From positions 1 to 20,941 of the forward strand of contig JASBYZ010000018.1 in the NCBI GenBank assembly GCA_029983705.1: a stretch of 20,941 nt of DNA. Reading direction: 5' to 3'. This DNA is from Coriobacteriales bacterium (lineage in GTDB: Bacteria; Actinomycetota; Coriobacteriia; Coriobacteriales; JAEZZM01). This document shows positions 13,687 to 20,941 of the stretch, in pieces. Both the position numbers and the translations under genes were made by a program. Numbering within the stretch: position 1 is the first letter of the stretch; every line of letters starts with the position of its first letter. The notes beneath the pieces are model-generated. The model had not been told where the DNA came from. It searched no databases and saw only the letters and a program-made list of their open reading frames with translations.

Positions 13687-14895
13687 ATGAATATTCTTAC
13701 ACTTAACTCTGGTTCGTCTTCTATTAAATTCAAGCTTATTCAGGTTGAATCTCATGAGGTCTTGGCTAAGGGTGTGTGTGAGCGCATAGGACTTTCTAAG
13801 GGTCAGTTTTCTTATGAGATAAAGGGTGGCCCAAGCAACAAAGAGCTCAGCTACCTGCCTGACCACAATGCAGCAGCTCAGTTAATATTTGACCTCTTGT
13901 TTAAACAGGACGCACCCTATCAAATTGATGGTTTTGCCCACCGTGTAGTTATGGGCGGATACTATTTCAATGATGCAGTCATCATTGACTACCATACTAT
14001 CGATAAGATTAGAGAGCTTGCTCCTCTTGCACCGCTGCACAACTATCCAGCAGCTTCAGTTATTGAGGCTTGCATGTCTCACTATCCATCACTTTCAAAC
14101 GTGGCAATTTTTGACACAGCCTTTCATACCACCATTCCAGATAAGTCATCAGACTATGCGCTGCCACGCGACATCATTGAAAAGTTTAAAATCAAGCGCT
14201 ACGGTGCTCACGGTATTTCTCACCGTTTTGTTTCAATGCGCGTAAAAGAGTATTTTGATAATGCCGATGAGCTCAAGATTTTATCGGCACACATTGGAAA
14301 CGGTGCGTCTTTGTGTGCTATCAAACACGGAGACTCCGTTAATACCACCATGGGATTTACCCCGCTTGAAGGACTTGTGATGGGCACAAGGTGCGGAAGC
14401 ATAGATCCTGCTATTGTGACCTATATCTTAGAAAATTCAAGTTTAAGCGCAAGTGAATTAAACGAGATAATGAACCAAAAGTCAGGGCTCTTAGGACTTT
14501 CTGGTCTTTCAAGTGACCTAAGAGATATCGTAGAAGAAGCTCATAAAGGAAACGCCCAGTGCCAGCATGCAATTGAGGCTTACTCGGATTCCGTTAAGTG
14601 CAACATGGGCTCCATGGTATTTTCTATGGGAGGCTGTGATGTATTAGCCTTTACTGCAGGCGTTGGAGAAAACTCTGCAATTGTAAGAACCCTTGCCTGC
14701 TCAGGACTTGAGGAGTTAGGCTTTATAATTGATGAAGAAAAGAATCAGAATGCAGCTATAGGCAATGGCGAGATAAGCGTTATATCTGCACCTGAGTCAC
14801 AAGTGCATATATTAGTAATTCCAACCAATGAAGAGCTCATGATGGCAATGGATGCAAAACGCTTACTCTATGGATATCAGTCTCTAGAGTTTTAA
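13687..14895 (+). CDS. ackA: Acetate kinase
   Basis: AckA transfers phosphate from acetyl phosphate to ADP, producing acetate and ATP in fermentation. The 402-residue protein shows NSGSSSIKF (7-15), HRVVMGG (85-91, with R86), FDTAFHTT (142-149, with D143), HIGNGAS (202-208), MGTRCGSIDP (232-241, with R235) and the C-terminal TNEELMMA. E. coli AckA has GTRSGDID at the fourth site, so Ser-to-Cys and Asp-to-Ser changes flank the catalytic Arg here. All catalytic residues that I can identify are retained. AAAGGA precedes ATG 13687. It is the last gene of the plus-strand run. Its partner pta faces it from the opposite strand, and the two stops overlap by 4 bases, unlike the usual pta-ackA operon. 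Confidence 0.97.
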   Translation: MNILTLNSGSSSIKFKLIQVESHEVLAKGVCERIGLSKGQFSYEIKGGPSNKELSYLPDHNAAAQLIFDLLFKQDAPYQIDGFAHRVVMGGYYFNDAVIIDYHTIDKIRELAPLAPLHNYPAASVIEACMSHYPSLSNVAIFDTAFHTTIPDKSSDYALPRDIIEKFKIKRYGAHGISHRFVSMRVKEYFDNADELKILSAHIGNGASLCAIKHGDSVNTTMGFTPLEGLVMGTRCGSIDPAIVTYILENSSLSASELNEIMNQKSGLLGLSGLSSDLRDIVEEAHKGNAQCQHAIEAYSDSVKCNMGSMVFSMGGCDVLAFTAGVGENSAIVRTLACSGLEELGFIIDEEKNQNAAIGNGEISVISAPESQVHILVIPTNEELMMAMDAKRLLYGYQSLEF

Positions 14896-15869
14896 TCTTC
14901 AATTTGCGCTTGAACTGCACTCAGTGCAACTACACCAACGATATCTTCAACCTTGCAGCCTCGTGAGAGGTCGTTCACAGGCTTTGCAATGCCTTGTAAA
15001 ATTGGCCCAAAGGCCTTAGCCTTAGCTAGGCGCTGCACAAGTTTGTATGAGATATTAGCAGACTCAATTCCTGGGAAAACTAACACGTTTGCCCTGCCTT
15101 CAAGGCTTGAGTTTGGTGCCTTTCTTAAAGCTACATCTGGAACTATAGCCGCATCAAGCTGAAGTTCACCATCAGCAATAATATCTGGATAGCTTTCTTT
15201 AAAGCTTTGAGCTGCGCTTGCTACCTTATCGACCATCTCACCTTTTGCTGAACCCTTAGTTGAGTAGGAGAGAAATGCCACACGGGCCTTCTCGCCACTT
15301 AAGGCCTCAAAGGATTTTGCACTCTCATGGGCAATTTCAACAAGCTGCTCCGAACCTGGATTTTCTACAAGTGCGCAGTCTGCAAAGATAAACTCACCCT
15401 CGTGTCCGTATTCTGAGTTTGGAACAACCATGTAAAAGAAGCCTGAGACGGTTTTAATTCCAGGCTTTGTGTGCAAGATTCGTAAAGCTGGGCGCAAGGT
15501 GTCAGCGGTTGAGTGGGCAGCTCCTGCAACCATGCCATCAGCATCTCCCATCTTTACCATCATAACTGAGTAGTAAAGTTCATCATCAAGAAGCTTGTAG
15601 GCATCCTCTAGTGTAATGCCTTTTTTTGACATGATGTCAACGAGCTGGTGTGCGTAGGCATCTCTTTTATCTGAAGTTTTATAATCGAGTAGCTGGATAT
15701 ATTCAGACTCCTCAAGATCTTTTGTGTTAAACACAATAAGGCGTGCGAGCTTTTCATCTGCAATGATTTTTGCAGCCTCTCTTACACGCTCGTCTTCACC
15801 TTCAGGAAGAACAATTGTCTTAAGATCTGTGCGGGCCTGTTCTTTAATTTTATGTAAGAAATTACTCAT
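14892..15869 (-). CDS. pta: Phosphate acetyltransferase
   Basis: Pta converts acetyl-CoA and phosphate to acetyl phosphate, the substrate of AckA. The 325-residue protein is the short, single-domain form without the N-terminal regulatory domains found in E. coli. Family segments include IVLPEGEDERVREAA (19-33), MGDADGMVAGAAHSTADTLR (107-126), ALVENP, LSYSTKGSAKG and NVLVFPGIESANISYKLVQR near the C-terminus. AAAAGGAT precedes ATG 15869. A TATAAT box on the minus strand (15912-15907) gives a leader of about 30 nt. It is divergent from glf and convergent with ackA, sharing TTAA at the stops, so ackA and pta come from separate promoters. Confidence 0.97.
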   Translation of the reverse strand: MSNFLHKIKEQARTDLKTIVLPEGEDERVREAAKIIADEKLARLIVFNTKDLEESEYIQLLDYKTSDKRDAYAHQLVDIMSKKGITLEDAYKLLDDELYYSVMMVKMGDADGMVAGAAHSTADTLRPALRILHTKPGIKTVSGFFYMVVPNSEYGHEGEFIFADCALVENPGSEQLVEIAHESAKSFEALSGEKARVAFLSYSTKGSAKGEMVDKVASAAQSFKESYPDIIADGELQLDAAIVPDVALRKAPNSSLEGRANVLVFPGIESANISYKLVQRLAKAKAFGPILQGIAKPVNDLSRGCKVEDIVGVVALSAVQAQIED

Positions 15870-15906
15870 GGTCTCTATCCTTTTAACTTTAACTTCACTT
15901 CTTTTG

Positions 15907-15933
15907 ATTATACTTAATTATTACGTAAACCAA
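15907..15933 (-). promoter_or_regulatory. Promoter of pta
   Basis: On the minus strand there is a perfect -10 TATAAT (15912-15907) and a possible -35 TTGGTT (15933-15928) at the short spacing of 15 nt. Transcription would start near 15900. Confidence 0.5.
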
Positions 15934-15947
15934 TTAATACCCGTCTC

Positions 15948-15952
15948 GGAGG
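15948..15952 (+). promoter_or_regulatory. Ribosome binding site fixing glf start at TTG 15960
   Basis: GGAGG, extended to GGAGGAG, lies 7 nt before TTG 15960 and supports this rare start codon. Confidence 0.8.
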
Positions 15953-15959
15953 AGCTTAA

Positions 15960-17150
15960 TTGACTATCTACAGTGATGCAAGCCAATTTGCTGCAACAAA
16001 CTATGATGTCTTGGTAGTTGGTGCAGGTTATTCAGGTGCTGTTTTTGCTCGAAGGTATGCAGAACTTAAACCTGAGGCACGTATTGCAATTATTGAAAAA
16101 CGTGCACAAATCGCAGGTAACGCCCACGATTTTATTGATGACGCAGGAGTGATGGTTCACCTTTTTGGACCACACATCTTTCATACTCACATGAAAGAGG
16201 TCTATGACTTCTTATCACAATTTACCAAGTGGCTTCCTTACGAGCACAGGGTATTAGCAAACATTCACGGTACCTTAGTTCCTGTCCCTTTTAATAAGAC
16301 CTCTCTTGAAATTTCTTTTGGTAAAGAAAAGTCAGAGTTGCTCTACCAAGAGTTGGTAGAAGAGTTTGGCGAGGAGACCAAGGTACCAATCTCAAAGCTT
16401 AGAGCTTCTGATAATGAGAACTTACAAGAGGTGGCAGATTATATTTACGAGAATATTTTCTTGCACTACACCATGAAGCAGTGGGATAAAAAGCCGGAGG
16501 AGATTGACGGAGCGGTTACTGCACGCGTTCCAATCCATATCTCTGAAGACGATAGATATTTTCAGGATGTCTACCAAGGTATGCCAAAAGAAGGCTACAC
16601 CAAGATGTTTGAAAAGATGCTTACGCATCCAAAAATTGATGTGTTTTTAAAAACTGAGCTTGCAAGCATAGCTGAGCTTTCTGACAATACTTTTATCGTT
16701 CAAGGAAGCCCTTTTAAGGGTCTGGTAATTTATTCAGGACCGGTTGATGAGCTCTTTTCATCAGACATGGGAGCACTTCCATACAGGTCTATTGACATGC
16801 GCTTTGAGCAACTTGATATGAAGAGTTTTCAGGAGGCTGCAACCGTTAACTACACTACCACTGAAGACTTTACGCGCATCACTGAGTTTAAAAAGATGAC
16901 TGGTCAAGAGGATTTAGATAAGACCACCATCTTAAAAGAATATCCCCAAGCTTATGTGCCTGGTTCAGACATAGATCCTTACTATCCAATATCTAATCCA
17001 GAAAACCAAGCGCTCTACGAAAAGTATGCTAAGCGTGCCAATATGATTACAAATCTGTATGTGCTTGGACGTTTGGGTCAATATAGATATTATGATATGG
17101 ACGATACAACAAAGGCAGCACTTGATCTCGCAGAAGAGCTTGCCAAATAA
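15960..17150 (+). CDS. glf: UDP-galactopyranose mutase
   Basis: Glf is a flavoenzyme that converts UDP-galactopyranose to UDP-galactofuranose for cell-surface glycans. The 396-residue protein has a Rossmann FAD motif VLVVGAGYSGAVFARRYAE (17-35) and the strongly conserved GPHIFHT (70-76). It also has PVPFNKTSLE, YQGMPKEGYTKMFEKML, YPISNPENQALYEKYA and the closing GRLGQYRYYDMD (370-381). Start TTG is backed by a strong ribosome site. It is followed after 27 nt by a family 2 glycosyltransferase on the same strand, forming a two-gene unit that ends at a bidirectional terminator. Galactofuranose in a capsule or wall polymer is therefore expected in this organism. Confidence 0.96.
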   Translation: MTIYSDASQFAATNYDVLVVGAGYSGAVFARRYAELKPEARIAIIEKRAQIAGNAHDFIDDAGVMVHLFGPHIFHTHMKEVYDFLSQFTKWLPYEHRVLANIHGTLVPVPFNKTSLEISFGKEKSELLYQELVEEFGEETKVPISKLRASDNENLQEVADYIYENIFLHYTMKQWDKKPEEIDGAVTARVPIHISEDDRYFQDVYQGMPKEGYTKMFEKMLTHPKIDVFLKTELASIAELSDNTFIVQGSPFKGLVIYSGPVDELFSSDMGALPYRSIDMRFEQLDMKSFQEAATVNYTTTEDFTRITEFKKMTGQEDLDKTTILKEYPQAYVPGSDIDPYYPISNPENQALYEKYAKRANMITNLYVLGRLGQYRYYDMDDTTKAALDLAEELAK

Positions 17151-17177
17151 CTTATCGATAAAGGATTTATCAGACTC

Positions 17178-18209
17178 GTGAAAAAGACACTATCAATTGC
17201 AATACCATGTTATAACTCAGCTGACTATATGGATAAGGCAATATCTTCAGTACTTGAAGGTTCTAACTATGCTACAGATGTAGAGACCATTATTATTGAT
17301 GATGGTTCTACCAAGGATAATACCGCAGAAATTGCTGATGGGTGGGCTCAAAAATATCCAGAGCTCGTTAAGGTACATCACCAAGAAAACGGGGGACACG
17401 GTGCTGGCGTACTCAAAGGGCTTGAACTTGCAGAGGGCCTGTATTACCGAGTACTTGATTCTGATGACTGGCTTGATAAGGATGCGCTTGAAAAGTTGCT
17501 AGCATATTTGCGCACGCAAGTTGAAAGTCCTGACCCAATTAATCTGGTAATTACCAATTATGTGTATGAGCATCAAAGTGATAATACTCAGTCGGTTATG
17601 AGGTATACGAGTGCAATTCCTGTTGAAAAGGTAACTGACTGGGATCATATTTCAGGTTTTAGAATTGATGACACCTTGCTTATGCACGCCCTTACCTATA
17701 GAGCAGATATCTTACGAGAAGGCCTTCCTATTCCAAAACACACCTTTTATGTAGATAACATTTATGCCTATGTGCCACTGCCCCGCGTAAAGAATTTTTA
17801 CTATATTGACGCAGACTTGTATCGCTATTTTATTGGCCGAGACGACCAAAGCGTTAATGAGTCAGTTATGGTTAAGCGCATTGACCACCAATTGCGCGTG
17901 ACAAGAATAATGACTGATGCCTACCATATCTATGATGAGGTTGACTCAAAGTATCTTATTAAGTACATGGAAAACTACATGTCACTCATGTATGCAATCT
18001 CTTCTATCTTCTCTAAAATGTCTGATGATCCTCAGGCAGATGTAAAGATGAAAGAGCTTTGGGCCTACCTTAAAGACTACGATAAAAAGATGTATAGTCG
18101 CATCAGACATTCTTTAGTTGGAATTGGTACTAACCTTCCCGGACATTTTGGTCAAAAGATGTCACTTGGTTTTTATAGGATTGCTCAAAAGATTTTTAAA
18201 TTTAACTAA
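17178..18209 (+). CDS. Glycosyltransferase family 2 protein
   Basis: A 343-residue GT-A-fold sugar transferase. The N-terminal catalytic domain begins LSIAIPCYNSADYMDKAI (5-22), followed by nucleotide-binding IIIDDGST (38-45), ENGGHGAG (70-77) and the metal-binding LDSDDW (93-98). The C-terminal half (about 200-343) is rich in Tyr and charged residues, with no membrane helix, so it is soluble or membrane-peripheral. The donor and acceptor are unknown. Co-transcription with glf makes UDP-galactofuranose or UDP-galactose a reasonable guess, but no galactofuranosyltransferase-specific motif is evident. Start GTG 17178 follows AAGGAT by about 12 nt. Confidence 0.92.
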   Translation: MKKTLSIAIPCYNSADYMDKAISSVLEGSNYATDVETIIIDDGSTKDNTAEIADGWAQKYPELVKVHHQENGGHGAGVLKGLELAEGLYYRVLDSDDWLDKDALEKLLAYLRTQVESPDPINLVITNYVYEHQSDNTQSVMRYTSAIPVEKVTDWDHISGFRIDDTLLMHALTYRADILREGLPIPKHTFYVDNIYAYVPLPRVKNFYYIDADLYRYFIGRDDQSVNESVMVKRIDHQLRVTRIMTDAYHIYDEVDSKYLIKYMENYMSLMYAISSIFSKMSDDPQADVKMKELWAYLKDYDKKMYSRIRHSLVGIGTNLPGHFGQKMSLGFYRIAQKIFKFN

Positions 18210-18216
18210 GCAAAAA

Positions 18217-18247
18217 TTAAGGCTCGGATTTGATGTCCGAGCCTTAA
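18217..18247. terminator. Bidirectional intrinsic terminator
   Basis: A perfect 12-bp stem, TTAAGGCTCGGA with TCCGAGCCTTAA, encloses a 7-nt loop. On the minus strand it runs into a T tract (complement of 18212-18216). On the plus strand GCGTTTTA follows. It lies between the convergent stops of the glycosyltransferase (18209) and the hydrolase-GNAT gene (18253), and serves both. Confidence 0.88.
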
Positions 18248-18252
18248 GCGTT

Positions 18253-19662
18253 TTATCGAATCCTTTTCTCGTAAGGATTTGTCCAATCTGGAATATCTAG
18301 GCCTCTATACGGCTGTAAAAATGCGTAGTATCTAATAAAGCCAGAACGAATATAGAGGTAGTTTGCAGGAACATTTTGAGGTGAGGTATTAAATCTAATT
18401 GCCTTAGTTTGTGGGTTTTTACGAGCATAGTCTTCCATAAAGGCAAGCACATGTCTTCCAATTCCTGAACTTTTTGCCTTAGGAGAAACAATAAGTGTAT
18501 GAATCATCAATACGGCTTCTTGCTCAATGTTTTCCCAACCTGCGGCACTAAAGTAAAATGGGAGGTCATAGCGTAAGATAAATGAGGCGACAGCCTTGCC
18601 GTCAGATTTTTGGCGAACTACAAAGAGATCTCCGTCTTTAACACCTTTTTCTGCAATTTCAACAGCTGGATACACACCGCGTTTCCAGCCTGCATAGTTG
18701 GTGCTTGTTTCAAGACTGTCAATCATATCGTTATAGACTTGCTTGACCTCTTCTAGGTCTGCCTCAGTTGCTATCTCTGTTGTAAGGTTTTCACTAAGAC
18801 TAAGCTCAATTGGCTTTAAATCTTTTTCATTTGCTGTAATAAGCTCTTCGACCATTTCGTTAACTTTGTGAGAATAACCTGCTAAAACAAAGTGGTCTGC
18901 ACCTTGGATAACCTTATGTTCGGCGTGTTCAATTTGAGAAACAATCTGCTTGGTGTGCTCAGGTTTTATCATGTCATGCTCACCGGTAATGATAAGTGTT
19001 GGGCAATGAATTTCTGAGAGCGCAGAAAGTTTTATGTGTGGGTGTGCCATTAAGAGTTCAAGGAGTACCTCTTCAGGCTCAAGTCCAAATTCATGTTCAG
19101 AGAGCTCTACATCATACTCTGAACTCTCTAAGATACCTTGGGCCTTAAGTTCCTCTTGTTTACGCTCCTTTTTAAGGCGCTTAATTTCTTCTTTAATATC
19201 TTCTCGAGCCTGTGTGGTAAGTCCCTTAGGGTCGATATTTGCACCAATTGCAGTAAGGGTTTTAACTCTAAAAGGATTATTTTTAGCAAAGAGTAAAGAG
19301 GTAATAGCACCGTCTGAGAAACCTAAAAGGTGTACTTCAGGTACACCTAAGCGGTTCATAATCTCAAGCACGTCATCTGCCATAATTTCGTAGGTAATTT
19401 CAAGTTCAGGGTTTACCGTTGACTTACCCTGTCCACGAGAGTCAATTGCAATAACCGTTCTTTGCTTAGAGAAGTATTCAATTTGCTGGTCAAATTCATG
19501 AATTGAACCTGCGTTACCGTGCAAGACTAAAAGTGGTGGACGCTTTACAGATACTCCGTAAGGAGTTCCAGGCTGATCTATGATCTCTTCTGGAGAGTAA
19601 ATTTCAACGTGGATAACAGCTTCATCGTAGGCAAAACTTGTTACTACGGTAGGTGAAATCAT
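18253..19662 (-). CDS. Alpha/beta-hydrolase-GNAT acetyltransferase fusion protein
   Basis: A 469-residue two-enzyme fusion. Residues about 1-275 are an alpha/beta hydrolase with oxyanion HGN (48-50), nucleophile elbow GFSDG (114-118, S116), acid D230 in GEHDMIKPEH and H257 in GADHFV. Its cap region (145-205) is unusually charged and Lys/Glu-rich. Residues about 295-469 are a GNAT domain with MIHTLIVSPKAKSSGIGRH (386-404), including the acetyl-CoA loop SSGIG, and RFNTSPQNVPANYLYIRSGF (423-442). Both active sites look complete. The joint role is unknown: an esterase or amidase plus N-acetylation of the same small molecule is one guess. Its ribosome site AAGGGG overlaps the stop of the P1 peptidase 11 nt upstream, so the two are coupled. 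A strong terminator follows. Confidence 0.9.
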   Translation of the reverse strand: MISPTVVTSFAYDEAVIHVEIYSPEEIIDQPGTPYGVSVKRPPLLVLHGNAGSIHEFDQQIEYFSKQRTVIAIDSRGQGKSTVNPELEITYEIMADDVLEIMNRLGVPEVHLLGFSDGAITSLLFAKNNPFRVKTLTAIGANIDPKGLTTQAREDIKEEIKRLKKERKQEELKAQGILESSEYDVELSEHEFGLEPEEVLLELLMAHPHIKLSALSEIHCPTLIITGEHDMIKPEHTKQIVSQIEHAEHKVIQGADHFVLAGYSHKVNEMVEELITANEKDLKPIELSLSENLTTEIATEADLEEVKQVYNDMIDSLETSTNYAGWKRGVYPAVEIAEKGVKDGDLFVVRQKSDGKAVASFILRYDLPFYFSAAGWENIEQEAVLMIHTLIVSPKAKSSGIGRHVLAFMEDYARKNPQTKAIRFNTSPQNVPANYLYIRSGFIRYYAFLQPYRGLDIPDWTNPYEKRIR

Positions 19663-19673
19663 ATCTAAACCCC

Positions 19674-20639
19674 TTAGTCTTTGTAGCTCTTAAGTCCAAA
19701 AGCACTCTCGGCGCTTGTTATTGCATCTAAAATAGCCTTCTCAACTGATTTTTGTGCGAGCATGCTAACTGCCTCAAATTGAGCGTCCTTTTCGCCAGAA
19801 GCAAGCACAAAGATAGAATCTCCGTCAAAGCTTGAGTGACAAGGTCTAATAGCTCGAGCGTATCCATCGTGAGACATCTGAGCAAGCTTGGTGCACTGTG
19901 ATTTATCAAGCTTTGCATTGGTGATGATGCAGCCAAGGGTGGTGTTAGTGAGGTCAAGGGGCATAGGGTCACCTGCAGTTTTGTTTAAGAGAATCTCTGC
20001 AGTGTCTCCCATGAATCCATCTTCTAAGAGAGGGCCGGCAAGTTTTGTATTGGTGCTCGTGTCATAAATATCACCCAGTGCGTTTAGGGCAACAACTGCT
20101 CCAACATAGAGCCCATTGTGCTCATAAGCTGCATATCCGAGGCCTGACTTAACAGCAAACTCAGTTCCTAAAATTTTAGCAACGCTTGCTCCAGTTCCGG
20201 CACCAACATTGCCATGATCTGGGGCAGAAAACTTGTTATGGAAGGCATCTTCAACAGCTCTTATTCCATAGCTTGCATCTGGGCGCTCTAAAGAGTCTTG
20301 AAGGTCTAGATCAAAAAGTGAGGCACCTACTACAATAGGCACGAGTGCAGGACCGGTATCAAGACCAATGCCCTTGCTCTCAAGCTCTTCTGCGACACCG
20401 CATGCAGCTGCTAGTCCGTAGGCAGAACCTCCAGATAAGACAACTGCATGTACTACAGAAACTGAGTTTTCTGGCTTGAGTAAATCAGTCTCTCGTGTAG
20501 CTGGAGCACCACCTCTAATGTCCACGCCACCGCAGGCACCCTTTAGTGCCACAATAACTGTGCAGCCTGTAGCTGCATCTTCATTAGTGGCGTGTCCAAT
20601 TAAAAAATTTGGAATGAGCTCAATTGAAACATCGCGCAT
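19674..20639 (-). CDS. P1 family (S58) peptidase, DmpA-like
   Basis: A 321-residue member of the P1/S58 family (DmpA, BapA), self-cleaving aminopeptidases that act on short peptides with N-terminal D-, beta- or ordinary residues. Family segments visible are ATGCTVIV (23-30), VVLSGGSAYGL (66-76), GNVGAGTGA (143-151), the auto-processing region NTTLGCIITNAKL (232-244) with a Thr as probable nucleophile, HDGYARAIRP (257-266) and FDGDSIFVLA (271-280). All are intact, so cleavage into two chains is likely. It is cytosolic, with no signal peptide. It starts 9 nt after the maf stop and is followed 11 nt later by the hydrolase-GNAT fusion, making a compact operon that may handle unusual peptides or amides. 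Confidence 0.94.
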   Translation of the reverse strand: MRDVSIELIPNFLIGHATNEDAATGCTVIVALKGACGGVDIRGGAPATRETDLLKPENSVSVVHAVVLSGGSAYGLAAACGVAEELESKGIGLDTGPALVPIVVGASLFDLDLQDSLERPDASYGIRAVEDAFHNKFSAPDHGNVGAGTGASVAKILGTEFAVKSGLGYAAYEHNGLYVGAVVALNALGDIYDTSTNTKLAGPLLEDGFMGDTAEILLNKTAGDPMPLDLTNTTLGCIITNAKLDKSQCTKLAQMSHDGYARAIRPCHSSFDGDSIFVLASGEKDAQFEAVSMLAQKSVEKAILDAITSAESAFGLKSYKD

Positions 20640-20648
20640 ACCTTTTAC

Positions 20649-20941
20649 CTAACCTTTGTATGTAAGTGAAATATTGAAGTCATTACTAAAGCTTATAAGT
20701 TCTTTGTAGACTCTTGCAAGGGGAAGTCCGACAACATTGTCATACGAGCCGTGAATTGATTTAACAAATAATGAGGCAAGACCTTGAATGCCGTAGCCTC
20801 CCGCCTTGTCATAGGGCTCATCTGTATGGATATATGCATCAATTTCTTCAGTACTTAGGGGATAAAACTCAACTTGTGTTTTTTCATAAAAGAGCCGTTC
20901 ATGTTCTTTATAGCGCAAACACACCCCACTTAAGACCTCAT
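20649..20941 (-). CDS. maf: Maf family nucleotide pyrophosphatase, truncated by window edge
   Basis: Only the C-terminal 97 or so residues are present. The frame is open to the window end, so the start lies outside. Maf proteins hydrolyse non-canonical or modified nucleoside triphosphates and have been linked to septum formation. Diagnostic pieces are EVLSGVCLRY (TGV in most relatives), TQVEFYPLSTEEIDAYI, DEPYDKAGGYGIQGLASLFV and the ending GSYDNVVGLPLARVYKEL. The DKAGGYGIQG block holds part of the active site. It is the most upstream visible gene of the minus-strand operon with the P1 peptidase and the hydrolase-GNAT fusion. Confidence 0.93.
   Translation of the reverse strand, partial: EVLSGVCLRYKEHERLFYEKTQVEFYPLSTEEIDAYIHTDEPYDKAGGYGIQGLASLFVKSIHGSYDNVVGLPLARVYKELISFSNDFNISLTYKG

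Noticed and set aside
15937..15942. GGGTAT on the minus strand upstream of pta as a sigma-B-type -10
   Set aside because: No GTTT-like -35 lies 12-15 nt upstream of it, and a perfect TATAAT is present closer to pta.
19034..19393. Plus-strand open frame of 119 codons opposite the hydrolase-GNAT gene
   Set aside because: Ser-rich low-complexity translation, antisense to a well-supported gene.
1..20941. CRISPR array, insertion sequence, prophage or origin
   Set aside because: No regularly spaced repeats, transposase, integrase, phage gene or DnaA-box cluster was seen on either strand.

Overview
This 20.9 kb window is a dense bacterial chromosome segment of low to moderate GC. It holds about 21 protein genes, four tRNA genes that all encode their CCA ends, and no recognisable IS element, prophage or CRISPR array. 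Strong GGAGG/AAGGA ribosome sites, frequent GTG and TTG starts, a Tat-type lipoprotein signal, acetate fermentation genes and PAS-GAF-PP2C plus STAS/HATPase signalling suggest a fermentative Gram-positive. A low-GC member of the Coriobacteriia (Atopobium/Lancefieldella-like) is my best guess, made from gene content alone and not proven.

Layout. (1) 1-1798: the tail of a Gx-transporter/HepS-I family membrane protein, a Tat-lipoprotein ApbE (FMN transferase) and a membrane-anchored NusG-II protein, which together form an extracytoplasmic flavin/redox operon. (2) 1844-2294: a promoter, tRNA-Leu(GAG), then a 313-nt gap whose middle is GC-richer and can fold. (3) 2295-6887: a PAS-GAF-PP2C phosphatase, an HDHD-type cation diffusion facilitator, a single-chain STAS plus anti-sigma-kinase fusion and a divergent UbiX-like protein. 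This looks like a partner-switching signalling cluster with no sigma factor nearby and is the most interesting part of the window. (4) 6884-7766: a YbjQ-family gene, tRNA-Cys and tRNA-Gly on the minus strand, and a divergent tRNA-Val. (5) 7805-9825: terC, tail-to-tail with a diacylglycerol-kinase-family gene. (6) 9881-14895: a co-directional run of rnd, a YugP-type Zn peptidase, xseA, xseB, a HinT-like HIT gene and ackA. (7) 14892-15869: pta in the opposite direction, its stop codon interlocked with that of ackA. (8) 15960-18209: glf plus a family 2 glycosyltransferase, closed by a bidirectional terminator. (9) 18253-20941 (minus): a maf fragment, a P1/S58 peptidase and an alpha/beta-hydrolase-GNAT fusion in one tight operon.

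How the genes fit together. The phosphatase (2295) is the natural activator of the STAS domain in the fusion (5538), as RsbU/SpoIIE activate RsbV/SpoIIAA. AckA and Pta jointly interconvert acetyl-CoA and acetate but are transcribed toward each other. XseA and XseB form exonuclease VII. Glf supplies UDP-galactofuranose, possibly to the adjacent glycosyltransferase or to one encoded elsewhere. Three of the four convergent gene pairs overlap by exactly four bases at their stop codons.
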